Assembly: GCA_036502295.1 (NCBI GenBank)
Contig: DASXYU010000013.1
Coordinates: forward strand, 1-38,111
Length of the DNA stretch: 38,111 nt
Source: DASXYU01 sp036502295
Lineage (GTDB): Bacteria > Actinomycetota > Actinomycetes > Mycobacteriales > Jatrophihabitantaceae
Direction of reading: 5' to 3'
In this document: positions 17,715 to 26,240 of the stretch, piece after piece
How positions within the stretch are numbered: the first letter of the stretch is position 1
How the letters are laid out: the number at the start of each line of letters is the position of its first letter
Program-made: the position numbers and the translations under genes
The notes under the pieces: model-generated
Database searches by the model: none
Seen by the model: the letters and a program-made list of their open reading frames with translations, nothing else
Told to the model about the DNA's origin: nothing

Positions 17715-18936
17715 GGCTGCGGCGGCGGACGGCCAACAGCAGACCGATAGCCAGCCCTTGGGCGAACATCGACGAACCGCCGTAGGAGACGAACGGCAGC
17801 GGCAGTCCGGTCACCGGCATGAGCCCGATGTTCATCCCGACGTTCTGGAACGCCTGGAACGCCAGCCAGCTGACGATGCCCACTGCGATGAGGCGACCCG
17901 TACGGTCTGCAGCGCGCGCGATACGGAGCCCCCGCCAGCAGATCAGCGCCACCAGCGCGATGATGACGACACCTCCCGCGAGGCCGAACTCCTCACCCGC
18001 GACGGAGAAGATGAAGTCGGTGCGCTGTTCGGGAACGAAGCCGCCGTTGGTCTGCGGACCATGGAAGAGCCCGGTCCCCCAGAGACCGCCGTTGGCGATC
18101 GCGATGTGCGCCTGGTTCACGTTGTACGCCGCGCCCTGCAGGTCATGCGTCGGGTTGGTGAAGACGAGGAAGCGCTTGAGCTGGTAGTCGGCGAGCATGC
18201 CGCTCTTCACCGCGAGGACCGCGACGCCGACGGCGACAAGAAGCAGCCCGATCGTCCACCGCGCCCGGACGTTCGCCGCCACGAGCACACCGAAGGAGGT
18301 CGCCGCGAGCACCATCGCCGATCCGAGGTCGGGCTGTTTCATGATCAGCACCAGCGGGATCGCGATGAGGCCGATGGCGAGCAGGACGTCCGTCCCGGGC
18401 GGCGGCCCGAGGCGCACTCCGGCGAACCCGGAGTTCGTCCGCTTCGCCTCGCGCTGCGCGAAGAGGACGGCCATCCCGACGATCAGGCCGAGCTTCATGA
18501 ACTCCGAGGGCTGCAGCTCGAAGCCGCCGCCGAGTTCGATCCAGGCGTGGGCGCCGTTGATGGTCGAACCGATCGCGAAGACCAGCAGCAGTCCACCGAT
18601 GCTGGCGGCGTAGACGAGCGGGCCGAAAACCCGCAGCAGGCGGGCGTCCAGGCGCGAGGCGAACAGCGCGAGTGCGGTCGCGATAGCGACGTTGAGCAGG
18701 TGCCGGGAGAGGTAGGCGGTTCCATCGGTGTCACGCGTCGCCGCCCAGACGAGGACGGCACCGATCAGCGCCAATGCCAGCGCCGCGCCGGCGAGGACGA
18801 GGTCGTAGCCGCGGTGCCGCTTCGCAGCGAGCGAGAGCAGGGGGCCGCCCCAGCTCAGTGGCTCGGCAGGGTTGATCGCGGACGGTCGAAGGGCGGTCCC
18901 TGAGTAGGCGACGAAGTCGCCGTGTCGAAGGGTCAT
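17701..18936 (-). CDS. rodA: FtsW/RodA/SpoVE family peptidoglycan polymerase
   Basis: The 411-residue multi-spanning membrane protein is a SEDS glycosyltransferase that polymerises lipid II during cell elongation together with the transpeptidase encoded just upstream. Family marks include NGAHAWIELGGGFELQPSEFMKLG, KQPDLGSAMVL, GGLWGTGLFHG, VPEQRTDFIFSVAGEEFG and GLPLPFVSYGGSSM. The ATG at 18936 overlaps the mrdA stop in an ATGA junction. The first 17 or so codons are not typical of the family: they are the coding form of a palindromic repeat (see 18897-18932), so the ancestral start was probably further downstream, before RGYDLVLAG. Confidence 0.93.
   Translation of the reverse strand: MTLRHGDFVAYSGTALRPSAINPAEPLSWGGPLLSLAAKRHRGYDLVLAGAALALALIGAVLVWAATRDTDGTAYLSRHLLNVAIATALALFASRLDARLLRVFGPLVYAASIGGLLLVFAIGSTINGAHAWIELGGGFELQPSEFMKLGLIVGMAVLFAQREAKRTNSGFAGVRLGPPPGTDVLLAIGLIAIPLVLIMKQPDLGSAMVLAATSFGVLVAANVRARWTIGLLLVAVGVAVLAVKSGMLADYQLKRFLVFTNPTHDLQGAAYNVNQAHIAIANGGLWGTGLFHGPQTNGGFVPEQRTDFIFSVAGEEFGLAGGVVIIALVALICWRGLRIARAADRTGRLIAVGIVSWLAFQAFQNVGMNIGLMPVTGLPLPFVSYGGSSMFAQGLAIGLLLAVRRRSLTSA
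18897..18932. repeat. Palindromic repeat forming the rodA N terminus
   Basis: On the + strand TCCCTGAGTA is followed by a GGCGA-CGAAG-TCGCC hairpin and then GTGTCGAAGGG, ending three bases short of... the rodA start codon region. A second GTCGAAGGG lies 39 bases away at 18885. The same layout (CCTGAGTA, GGCG/CGCC hairpin, GTGTCGAAGGG) occurs at 31409-31442 in the DUF4233 gene. Here it is translated as part of the first residues of RodA. Confidence 0.75.
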
Positions 18937-21110
18937 TGCGTCGCCGTCTTCGTGCTCGGAGCGATCGTGGGCAACACGGCGATCGGCGAGGCGTTGGCGA
19001 CGATCGGCTTCGTCTTCGTGCCGTCGGCGTTGTAGCCGAAGATGCCGTCCCAGATCCGCTTCAGCATCGGGCCGGCGGCCGTGGCGCCGGTACCGGCCTG
19101 CTCCACCATCCCGACCATCACGAACTTCGCCGTGACGTGGCCGTTCTTGTCCGTGCCCTGCGGTCCCCACGAGACTAGCCAGGACGTGTCCTGCTTGCCC
19201 TCCACCTCGGCAGTTCCCGTCTTGCCACCGATCTTGGACGCGTACGGCGAGTTGAGGTAGGCGAAGGCACCGGAGACCGCCCAGCCGCGCCCGAAGTTCA
19301 GGGCGTTCGCGATGTAGTCGAAGGTGTTGCGCGAGACCTTCACGGTGCGCTTCACCTTCGGCTTGATCGTCTGCACAACCTTGCCGCTGCCGTCGACGAC
19401 ACCCCAGCCGAGTGTCGGCTCGTAGATCTTGCCGCTGTTGAACATCGCCGAGTACGCCACCGCGAGCTGCAACGGCGACATCGTCGTCTCGCCCTGCCCG
19501 ATCGCCATGTCGGCGTTGTCGCCTGCGCGGTAACGCCACCCGTCGGTGCAGTTCTCCGAGGCGAGCTGGGTGAGGTACTTGCGCTGCGAGACCGGTGTGA
19601 CGTCGGGGTAGCCCTTCTTCGCCGCGGCGCAGTAGTCGGCTTTGTTCGCCTGCCAGTTCGCCAGGCGCGTCTCGCGGTCGGCGTAGGAGCCGCTGGCCTG
19701 CTCGTCGGCCGGCAGGTCGATGTCCGGCGCATCGCCGACGCCGAACTGGGCGGCCGTCCTCTGCAGGAACTCGTTCGGCTTCTTGCCGGCGTCGACCTTC
19801 GTCTGGTCTGCGTAGTACTCATTTGCCGCGGGCACGTAGAAGAAGGTGTCGCAGGAGTAACCGAGAGCGGACGCTACCGAAAGGTCGCCGCCGAAGGACT
19901 CGCTGTCGTAGTTCGTCTTCACCCGTCCGTCGATGCTCACCTGGCTCGGGCAGGGATAGGCGCCGTTGAGCGAGATCTCGTTGTGCGACACCAGCGAGGA
20001 CGTGGTGATGAGCTTGAAGGTCGAGCCCGGCGCGTACTGCCCGGCGATGGCGCGGCTCAGCAGCGGATTGTCCGCCGAGGGCGCGGTGAGTTCGGCGTAG
20101 TCGGCGTTCGAGATGCCGCCGACGAACTCCTGCGGGTCATAGGTCGGGTAGCTCGCCGCGGCGACGATGCGTCCCGTGTTCGGGTCCATCACCACGACCG
20201 ACCCCGAGGTGGCTGCCTTGCCCGCGGCACGCGAGTCCGTGATCTGCTGCGCCAGCGACTGCTCGGCGAGCTTCTGGATGTTGAGGTCGATGCTGGTGAC
20301 GAGGGTGTCGCCCTGCACGGCTGGCGTGAGGCTGCCCTGCTCCACCGCGTAGCCCTGCGGGTTGAGCATCACGTCCTGCACGCCGTCGGAGCCGCGCAGC
20401 ACCGAGTCGTACTCCGCCTCCAGACCACTCATCCCGATCTGGTCGGCATCGTTCAGCGCCGGATCGGTCTTCTTGTCGTCCGCCGTGATCTGGCCGGTGT
20501 AGCCGAGGACGTGCGCTGCGAGGCTGCCCCACGGGTACTTCGGTTGCGTCACGGTCTGCACGGTGACGCCGGGGAACTGCTCGCTGTGCTCGCCCACGGT
20601 GAGGACGGCCTGCACCGAGGCGTTGCTGCTCACGGGCACGGGCTGGTACGGCTCCCCCGTCCAGCACGGTGCGGCGACGTCCGGTGAGCACGGGGTGATC
20701 TGTTTGCCGAGCGCCGCGGCGGTGGTGCCGAGCAGTTGCGCGAGGCGGGCGAGGACGGCTTGGCCGTGGTCGGGCAGCTGCATCAGCGTCTGCCGGTCGA
20801 CGGTGATCGTCTGCACGGAGGTGTTGTCGACCAGCGGGGTACCCGTGGCGTCGACGATCTGCCCGCGCGGCGCGGGGATGACGAGCGTCCCCGTGTGCAG
20901 GTTGCCGGCGGTCTGCACCGGCTTGTTCGGGTCGGCGACCTGAACCCAGTAGAGGCGCCCCATCAGCGTCAGCATCATCGAGGCGATGAGGACGGCGATG
21001 ACGAGCAGGCGCCCGCGCAGCCGACGCGAATGCCGCAGCGAGGGGCCGGGGCGCGGGGCGGAGGGTGGCCGTGGCGGTAGCCCCGTCGGTGGCGGCAGGA
21101 CGTTAACCAT
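18933..21110 (-). CDS. mrdA: Penicillin-binding protein 2 (elongation transpeptidase)
   Basis: The 725-residue class B penicillin-binding protein crosslinks peptidoglycan in the lateral wall with RodA. It has one N-terminal membrane anchor (about residues 33-52), a dimerisation domain with PRGQIVDATG, and a transpeptidase domain. The active-site serine is Ser363 in STFK, the second motif is Ser419-Cys-Asp and the third is KTG at 630-632. An insertion around residues 440-520 contains several cysteines (493, 521). Its start overlaps mreD by eight bases and its stop overlaps rodA, so translation is coupled through the cluster. Confidence 0.94.
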   Translation of the reverse strand: MVNVLPPPTGLPPRPPSAPRPGPSLRHSRRLRGRLLVIAVLIASMMLTLMGRLYWVQVADPNKPVQTAGNLHTGTLVIPAPRGQIVDATGTPLVDNTSVQTITVDRQTLMQLPDHGQAVLARLAQLLGTTAAALGKQITPCSPDVAAPCWTGEPYQPVPVSSNASVQAVLTVGEHSEQFPGVTVQTVTQPKYPWGSLAAHVLGYTGQITADDKKTDPALNDADQIGMSGLEAEYDSVLRGSDGVQDVMLNPQGYAVEQGSLTPAVQGDTLVTSIDLNIQKLAEQSLAQQITDSRAAGKAATSGSVVVMDPNTGRIVAAASYPTYDPQEFVGGISNADYAELTAPSADNPLLSRAIAGQYAPGSTFKLITTSSLVSHNEISLNGAYPCPSQVSIDGRVKTNYDSESFGGDLSVASALGYSCDTFFYVPAANEYYADQTKVDAGKKPNEFLQRTAAQFGVGDAPDIDLPADEQASGSYADRETRLANWQANKADYCAAAKKGYPDVTPVSQRKYLTQLASENCTDGWRYRAGDNADMAIGQGETTMSPLQLAVAYSAMFNSGKIYEPTLGWGVVDGSGKVVQTIKPKVKRTVKVSRNTFDYIANALNFGRGWAVSGAFAYLNSPYASKIGGKTGTAEVEGKQDTSWLVSWGPQGTDKNGHVTAKFVMVGMVEQAGTGATAAGPMLKRIWDGIFGYNADGTKTKPIVANASPIAVLPTIAPSTKTATQ

Positions 21111-21678
21111 GGGCGCTCACCACGGCGCTGGCGGCCGGTGCACGAAGGTGCGCCCAGCGCAGCATCATCCGGGCCAACACCACCACCGGCACGGCGAGGA
21201 CGGCGTCGCCGGCGAGCGTCGGCAGGAGGTGCGCGAACGCCGGAGTGAGCATTGCCCCGTCCTTGCCGAGGGCGGTGAGCAGTAGCGCCGCACCCAACGA
21301 GGACGCCGCGCAGGCCACCGCGGCGATCACCGCGTCGCGCATCAGCACGTGCCGCACCGGCGTCGGGTTGACCGCCCCGAGGCTGACCTCGACGCGTGGT
21401 ACGGCGAGCGCGCCGCAGAACACTCCGACGAGCAGCCACGCCAGCGCCAGCACACCGACGGGGTGACGGGTGGTGAGGTCCGCGACGAGCCCGGCACTGA
21501 ATCCGAGGGCAAGCCCTGCCCCGGGGCCGTCGACGAGGGCCACCGCCGCGACGAGGACGGCGGGCAGGCTCACCGGTGTCGGTGCGACGAGCGGCGCCAC
21601 GACACTGCCCTGCAACAGCAAGGCGGTGACAATTGCGGTGAGCGCCGCGATGACGCGGAGCAGGCCGATCCGCGTCAT
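21103..21678 (-). CDS. mreD: Rod shape-determining protein MreD
   Basis: The 191-residue protein is strongly hydrophobic with five or six membrane segments and lies in the expected place between mreC and mrdA. Residues 10-100 (LRVIAALTAIVTALLLQGSV, then GLALGFSAGLVADLTT) match the MreD pattern, including the conserved GF..GL..DL block. It links MreC to the membrane part of the elongation complex. ATGA overlap with mreC and an eight-base overlap with mrdA indicate tight coupling. Confidence 0.9.
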   Translation of the reverse strand: MTRIGLLRVIAALTAIVTALLLQGSVVAPLVAPTPVSLPAVLVAAVALVDGPGAGLALGFSAGLVADLTTRHPVGVLALAWLLVGVFCGALAVPRVEVSLGAVNPTPVRHVLMRDAVIAAVACAASSLGAALLLTALGKDGAMLTPAFAHLLPTLAGDAVLAVPVVVLARMMLRWAHLRAPAASAVVSAHG

Positions 21679-22577
21679 CGGGGCGTCACCCCTGCCGCCG
21701 GGTCGGTCGCCGCCGAGTCAGGGGGTGCAGCAGGCACGACGACCCCGAGGACGTCCAGCGACGTCGGCGAGCTCACCGGCTTCACGTGAGCGGTGACCGT
21801 GCCGTCCGTCGAGGTGGTGACGCTGGTGATCGTGCCAATCGCCAGGCCGGCGAGGTAACTGCTGTCCTGGCTCGGGCCGGTGCTGAGCTGGTCGCCCACC
21901 TTCAGCTTCGCGTCGGGGTTGAGGGGACGGAAGGTGAAGCCGTCCATCCCCGCGCCGGTCGAGATGCCGATCTCGCCGTTACGGCTGTCGCGGGCACCGA
22001 CACCGGAGCCGGGGTCTGCGGCGAGCAGCACCACGGCGGAGGTCTTGTCGGCGTGCAGCACGCGTCCCACCAGCCCCGCGCCGTCGGTGACGGTCTGTCC
22101 GGCCGCGAGGCCGTCCGCACTGCCCTTGTCGAGGGTGACCGTCCAGTCGAAGCCTTCGCCGGCGCCGATCGCCACCACCCGGGCCGCGAGGACGGAGGCG
22201 CCGTCCGCCTGCACCGCGGTGATGCTGCCCAACCGGGCGAGTTGCCTCGCGTCACTGCGCTGCTGCTCGGCAGCGGAGAGCTGACCGCGCAACTGCTCGT
22301 TCGCGGCGCGCAGGTCGTCGAGCTTCGCCTCGTTGCTCCCCGCGCTCGGCAGGCCCTGCAGCCAGCGTCGCGCCGGGCCGAGGACGGAGTCGGTGCCGCG
22401 GTACAGCGCGCCGAAAGACCCGCGGACGCCAGTGTGCGCCGACTCCAGGCCACTGCCGCCGAGGTCCAGGGTGATGAAGCCGATCGCCACGACCGACAGC
22501 AGCAGCGTCGAGAGACGCTGTCGGCGGGTCAGCCGCCGAAGAAGGCGGTGCGGGCCGACACGGGTGATGCTTGCCAC
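21675..22577 (-). CDS. mreC: Rod shape-determining protein MreC
   Basis: The 300-residue protein has a short cytoplasmic start, one membrane helix (about residues 20-40), a coiled-coil (EAKLDDLRAANEQLRGQLSAAEQQ) and a periplasmic-side beta domain with VVAIGAGEGFDWTVTLDKGSADGL and GLVGRVLHADKTSAVVLLAADPGSGV. It is the scaffold that activates the PBP2-RodA pair. The start is GTG ten bases after mreB, and the stop overlaps mreD. Confidence 0.93.
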   Translation of the reverse strand: MASITRVGPHRLLRRLTRRQRLSTLLLSVVAIGFITLDLGGSGLESAHTGVRGSFGALYRGTDSVLGPARRWLQGLPSAGSNEAKLDDLRAANEQLRGQLSAAEQQRSDARQLARLGSITAVQADGASVLAARVVAIGAGEGFDWTVTLDKGSADGLAAGQTVTDGAGLVGRVLHADKTSAVVLLAADPGSGVGARDSRNGEIGISTGAGMDGFTFRPLNPDAKLKVGDQLSTGPSQDSSYLAGLAIGTITSVTTSTDGTVTAHVKPVSSPTSLDVLGVVVPAAPPDSAATDPAAGVTPR

Positions 22578-22587
22578 CGCTGTTCCG

Positions 22588-23670
22588 TCACCGCCGGTGG
22601 CCGTCGATGACGACCTTGTTCAACTGCTCGAAGTGCTCGACGACGGTGCCGGTGCCGAGCACGACCGAATCGAGCGGACGCTCGGCGACGATCATCGGCA
22701 CACCGATCTCGTGCTCGAGTCGCGTGTCGAGACCGCGCAGCAACGCGCCGCCTCCGGTGAGGACGATGCCCCGGCTCACGAGGTCGCCGGCGAGCTCGGG
22801 CGGGCAGCGGTCGATGGTGCTGCGGATCGCCGCGATGATGCGGGCGAAGATGGGCTCCATCGCGCGGCGCAGTTCGTCGGCGGCGATGGTGGCGTTGCGC
22901 GGCAGCCCGCTGCCCATGTCACGTCCTCGGATCTCTGCCTGCCGGGCCCCCGTGACCGGAAACGCGCTGCCGAGCGAGATCTTCAATTCCTCGGCGGTGC
23001 GCTCGCCGATGAGCAGACCGAACTCGCTGCGGACGTGGTCGACGATCGCCTGGTCGAGGGCGTTGCCGGCGATGCGCAGGCTCGTGGAGGAGACGATGCC
23101 GCCCAGGGCGAGGACGGCGACCTCGGTGGTGCCGCCGCCGATCGCGACGACCGCGGAACCCGCGGGCTGGTTCACCGGCAGCCCGGCGCCGATCGCCGCG
23201 GCCATCGGCGCGCTGAGCAGGTGCACGCGGCGGGCTCCCGCGGCGAACGCCGCCTCGCTCACGGCGCGCTGTTCGACCCCGGTGATGCCGGAGGGGACGC
23301 AGATGACGATGCGTGGTCCGGTGAAGGAGCCTCGGCGCCGCATCACTTTGCGGACGAAGAAGCGCAGCATCTCTGCGGCGAGGTCGTAGTCGGCGATGAC
23401 GCCGTCGAGCAGGGGACGCACCGCGCGGATGTGTGCGGGGGTTCGCCCGATCATGCGCTTGGCTTCGGCGCCGACGGCGACCACGGAGTTGAGTTGGGTG
23501 TCGATGGCGACGACCGAGGGCTCGTCGAGGAGGATGCCACGTCCTCGCGCGTAGACGAGGGTGTTGGCAGTGCCGAGGTCGATGGCGAGATCACCGCCCA
23601 ACAGGTCGGCGCCCCGTTGAGAGACCTGCTGCGACACCGCAGTCAGGCGGGGCATCGACGTCAGGGCCAC
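22588..23670 (-). CDS. mreB: MreB-like actin homologue with altered ATPase site
   Basis: The 360-residue protein is clearly MreB by sequence and place: phosphate-1 loop AIDLGTANTLVYARG (residues 29-43), GRTPAHIRAVRPLLDGVIADY, phosphate-2 loop IGGGTTEVAV and GIVLTGGGALLRGLD. It should guide lateral wall synthesis beneath the membrane. Two acidic positions are lost. Where MreB proteins have EEPMAAAIG, this one has SAPMAAAIG (Ser153, Ala154). Where they have VVDIGGGTTE, it has VVAIGGGTTE (Ala176). These correspond to E. coli Glu143 and to actin Asp154, both in the nucleotide hydrolysis site. The codons AGC-GCG and GCG are clear in the DNA. The phosphate-1 Asp is kept. It may bind but not hydrolyse ATP efficiently. 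Leaderless GTG start likely. Confidence 0.9.
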   Translation of the reverse strand: MALTSMPRLTAVSQQVSQRGADLLGGDLAIDLGTANTLVYARGRGILLDEPSVVAIDTQLNSVVAVGAEAKRMIGRTPAHIRAVRPLLDGVIADYDLAAEMLRFFVRKVMRRRGSFTGPRIVICVPSGITGVEQRAVSEAAFAAGARRVHLLSAPMAAAIGAGLPVNQPAGSAVVAIGGGTTEVAVLALGGIVSSTSLRIAGNALDQAIVDHVRSEFGLLIGERTAEELKISLGSAFPVTGARQAEIRGRDMGSGLPRNATIAADELRRAMEPIFARIIAAIRSTIDRCPPELAGDLVSRGIVLTGGGALLRGLDTRLEHEIGVPMIVAERPLDSVVLGTGTVVEHFEQLNKVVIDGHRR

Positions 23671-23682
23671 GGGCTGATGTTA
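23671..23682 (-). promoter_or_regulatory. -10 element for leaderless mreB transcript
   Basis: On the - strand TAACAT (23677-23682) is followed by CAGCCC and then the GTG start. There is no Shine-Dalgarno sequence. This would be the head promoter of the mreBCD-mrdA-rodA unit. Confidence 0.5.
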
Positions 23683-23760
23683 GGGAGACTCGAGTGACTT
23701 CCGAGGTTCCGACAGGCCCTTGTTACAACTGAGACTGATGTGAAAGTTGTGACTTGCTGT

Positions 23761-23831
23761 CCTTGATCAACACAGTCCCGTGGCCCCTCAGGGGCCGTTG
23801 CGCTGTGTTGATCAAGGCGGTGTTGATCAAG
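23761..23831. repeat. TTGATCAA palindromic element between ndk and mreB
   Basis: CCTTGATCAACACAG (23761-23775) and its exact complement (23803-23817) flank an inner GGCCCC-TCA-GGGGCC hairpin. A further GTGTTGATCAAG at 23820-23831 covers the ndk stop codon. The large two-part stem could end ndk transcription. A related element with TGATCAAC arms lies at 30200-30251. Confidence 0.85.
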
Positions 23832-24258
23832 AGAGTTGGGGGAACCAGAGTTTGATCTCGCGGGCGGCTGACTCGGGTGAATCCGAGCCGTGGACGATGT
23901 TCTGCACCACGGCCGTCCCCCAGTCGCGACCGAAGTCACCACGGATCGTCCCCGGCGCCGCAGCGGTCGGCTCGGTGGCACCGGCCAGCGAGCGCCAGCC
24001 CTCGATGACGCGCTGCCCCTCGGCAACCGCGGCCACAACGGGCCCGAAGCGCATGAATTCGACGAGCGGCTCAAAGAACGGCTTGCCCTGGTGCTCGGCG
24101 TAGTGCTCGCTGAGCAGCTCCAGCCCCGGGGTCAGCAGGTCGAGGGCGACGAGCCGGTATCCCTTGGCTTCGATTCGCGCCAGCACCGTCCCGGTGAGGC
24201 CGCGGGCCACTCCGTCGGGCTTGACCAGGACGAGGGTGCGTTCGAGAGCCGTAACCAC
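23827..24258 (-). CDS. ndk: Nucleoside diphosphate kinase
   Basis: The 143-residue enzyme transfers phosphate between nucleoside di- and triphosphates. TLVLVKPDGVARG at the start, RFGPVVAAVAEGQRVI in the middle and the active histidine His123 in NIVHGSDS are all present. It is a few residues longer than most actinobacterial Ndk, and its catalytic motif has the usual HGSDS. GTG start, with TAGGGT seven bases upstream and no ribosome binding site. Its stop codon lies inside a TTGATCAA repeat. Confidence 0.97.
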   Translation of the reverse strand: MVTALERTLVLVKPDGVARGLTGTVLARIEAKGYRLVALDLLTPGLELLSEHYAEHQGKPFFEPLVEFMRFGPVVAAVAEGQRVIEGWRSLAGATEPTAAAPGTIRGDFGRDWGTAVVQNIVHGSDSPESAAREIKLWFPQLS

Positions 24259-24271
24259 GCTGTAAACCCTA
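24259..24271 (-). promoter_or_regulatory. -10 element for leaderless ndk transcript
   Basis: On the - strand TAGGGT (24266-24271) is followed by TTACAGC and then the GTG start of ndk. The same hexamer with the same seven-base distance precedes uraD. The divergent adenosine deaminase starts only 30 bases away, so the two promoters overlap. Confidence 0.5.
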
Positions 24272-24288
24272 GCTGAGAGGCTCCTCGC

Positions 24289-25338
24289 GTGATCTCACCG
24301 GATGACTACCTCAGGCTCCTGCCGAAGACCGAGTTGCACTGCCACTTTGTCTCCACGATGCCCGCCGAGACCCTGATCGAGCTTGCGGGAAAGTACGAGG
24401 TGGCGCTGCCGACCACCGATCCGGACACGCTCTTCGACTATGACGATCTCGCTGATTTCCTCGTCGCCTTCCGCGCCGGTCACGACGTCGTCCGCGCGCC
24501 GGCTGATTTCGAGCGCGTCGCGTACGACGGCGTCCGCATCGGTGTCGAGACCGGCAACTTGCGCTACCGCGAGTACTTCATCAATCCGCAGTACTTCGCC
24601 GCGCCAAGCCGTGGCGACGGGCGCCTGAGCTACCGGCAGGTGATGGAGCCGATCATCAGCGGGCTGCGCGCCGCCCGTGACGATCTCGGGGTGGGATTCC
24701 GCGTCATCGCGGCGATCAACCGCCACGACGGCGGCGCCGCGGCCATCGACATGGTGCGCGAGGTGATCGCCAACCCGCTGCCCGAGGTGGTCGGGATCGG
24801 CATGGACGACCTCACCCCCGAAGGTCTGGAGGACCCTGCACAGTTCGCCGAGGCGTACGCCCTCGCCCGCTCCGCAGGACTGCTCACCTGTGCGCACGTC
24901 GGCGAGACGCCCCAGTCCGGCCCGGAGAACATCCGCATCGCCCTGGACGAACTGCACGTCGATCGCATCGATCACGGCTACCGCATCGTCGATGACCCCG
25001 CGCTCACCGCGCAGGCACTCGACGCCGGTGTCGCCTTCACCTGCACGCCTGTCTCGACGACGATCTGTTCGGGGTGGAGCCTCGATCCGGCGCACCGGAT
25101 CGCCGCGATGGTGGCGGCGGGACTGCGCGTCACCTTCTCCAGCGACGACGCGATGTTCTTCCGCACCGACATCGGCCGCGAGTACCGCGAGGCGCTGCCG
25201 GCGCTCGGCCTCTCGTTGCAGGACGCGAAGACGATCGCCCTCAACGGGGTGGACGCCGCCTGGTGCGACGAGGACGAGAAGCGCGCGCTGCGCTCGTCCT
25301 TCGCCGGTGCGATGGCCGTCCTAGACTCGGCGTTGTGA
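24289..25338 (+). CDS. add: Adenosine deaminase family protein
   Basis: The 349-residue enzyme should deaminate adenosine or deoxyadenosine to inosine. Zinc ligands are His17 and His19 in TELHCHF, a histidine in AHVGETPQSG (with the catalytic Glu), the DHGYRI histidine, and the aspartates in FSSDDAMFF. The segment after HCH (FVSTMPAETL) differs from the common HLDGS form but is shared with an actinobacterial subgroup. Start GTG with GAGAGG eight bases upstream. It overlaps the next gene by four bases (GTGA). Given the urate genes nearby, it may feed purine breakdown; adenine or another aminopurine as substrate is not excluded. Confidence 0.83.
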   Translation: MISPDDYLRLLPKTELHCHFVSTMPAETLIELAGKYEVALPTTDPDTLFDYDDLADFLVAFRAGHDVVRAPADFERVAYDGVRIGVETGNLRYREYFINPQYFAAPSRGDGRLSYRQVMEPIISGLRAARDDLGVGFRVIAAINRHDGGAAAIDMVREVIANPLPEVVGIGMDDLTPEGLEDPAQFAEAYALARSAGLLTCAHVGETPQSGPENIRIALDELHVDRIDHGYRIVDDPALTAQALDAGVAFTCTPVSTTICSGWSLDPAHRIAAMVAAGLRVTFSSDDAMFFRTDIGREYREALPALGLSLQDAKTIALNGVDAAWCDEDEKRALRSSFAGAMAVLDSAL

Positions 25339-26168
25339 CTGACGTATCCCCCATCGTCCTCAACAACGGCGTGGAGATGCCGCGACTCGGTTTCGGCGTC
25401 TGGCAGGTGCCCGCCGAGGCGACCCGAGCAGCTGTCACCGAGGCCCTGCGCGTTGGTTACCGCAGCATCGACACCGCAGCCGCCTACCGTAACGAAGCGG
25501 GAGTCGGCCAGGCGATCGCCGACAGCGGCATCAGCCGCGAGGAGCTCTTCGTCACGACGAAGCTGTGGAACAACGACCAGGGTTATGACTCGACGCTGCG
25601 CGCCTTCGACAAGAGCGTGCTTGCGCTCGGCCTGGACCACGTCGACCTCTATCTCATCCACTGGCCGCTGCCGGCGCGGGACGCCTACATCGACACTTGG
25701 CGTGCCTTCGAGAAACTGCAGGCGGACGGACGCATCCGGGCGATCGGCGTCTCGAACTTCCTCCCGGAGCACCTCGACCGCCTGGTAAACGGGACGCAGG
25801 CCGTCCCCGCCGTGAACCAGATCGAGGTGCATCCGTACCTGCAGAACCGCGACTCGGTTGCCGCCAACGAGCGGCTGGGGATCGCGACCGAAGCGTGGAG
25901 CCCGCTCGCGTCCGGGCGCGTCCTGGACGACCCGACCGTCACCGAGATCGCCACGGCGCATGAGCGCACCGCCGCGCAGGTGGTGCTGCGCTGGCATCTG
26001 CAGAAGGGCTACGTCGTCATCCCGAAGTCGGTGACTCCGGCGCGCATCGCGCAGAACTTCACCCTCTTCGACTTCGTCCTCGGTGATGACGACATGACGG
26101 CGATCGACACACTCGAACGGGACGGCCGCACCGGCCCGCACCCGGCGACCTTCAACCTCGGCGCCTAG
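25335..26168 (+). CDS. Aldo/keto reductase
   Basis: The 277-residue NADPH-dependent reductase has the full AKR tetrad: Asp in SIDTAAAYRNE with the catalytic Tyr, Lys in TTKLWN and His in LIHWPLP. Cofactor-site KSVTPARIAQN is at the C-terminal end. It resembles 2,5-diketo-gluconate reductase-like enzymes of actinobacteria; the substrate is not known. It starts with a GTG inside the end of the adenosine deaminase gene, so the two are translated together, although a functional link is unclear. Confidence 0.92.
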   Translation: MTDVSPIVLNNGVEMPRLGFGVWQVPAEATRAAVTEALRVGYRSIDTAAAYRNEAGVGQAIADSGISREELFVTTKLWNNDQGYDSTLRAFDKSVLALGLDHVDLYLIHWPLPARDAYIDTWRAFEKLQADGRIRAIGVSNFLPEHLDRLVNGTQAVPAVNQIEVHPYLQNRDSVAANERLGIATEAWSPLASGRVLDDPTVTEIATAHERTAAQVVLRWHLQKGYVVIPKSVTPARIAQNFTLFDFVLGDDDMTAIDTLERDGRTGPHPATFNLGA

Positions 26169-26240
26169 ACCGCTGCCGGCGCAACGTCCGCGCCGCCCAC
26201 AACGTCAGTCCTGGCAGAGGGTCTGCGGGAGGTCGTGGTC

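Noticed and set aside
18937..19539. Upstream extension of the rodA frame (612 codons in total)
   Set aside because: It lies inside mrdA, is Arg-rich and unlike the family. The ATG at 18936 overlapping the mrdA stop is the natural start.
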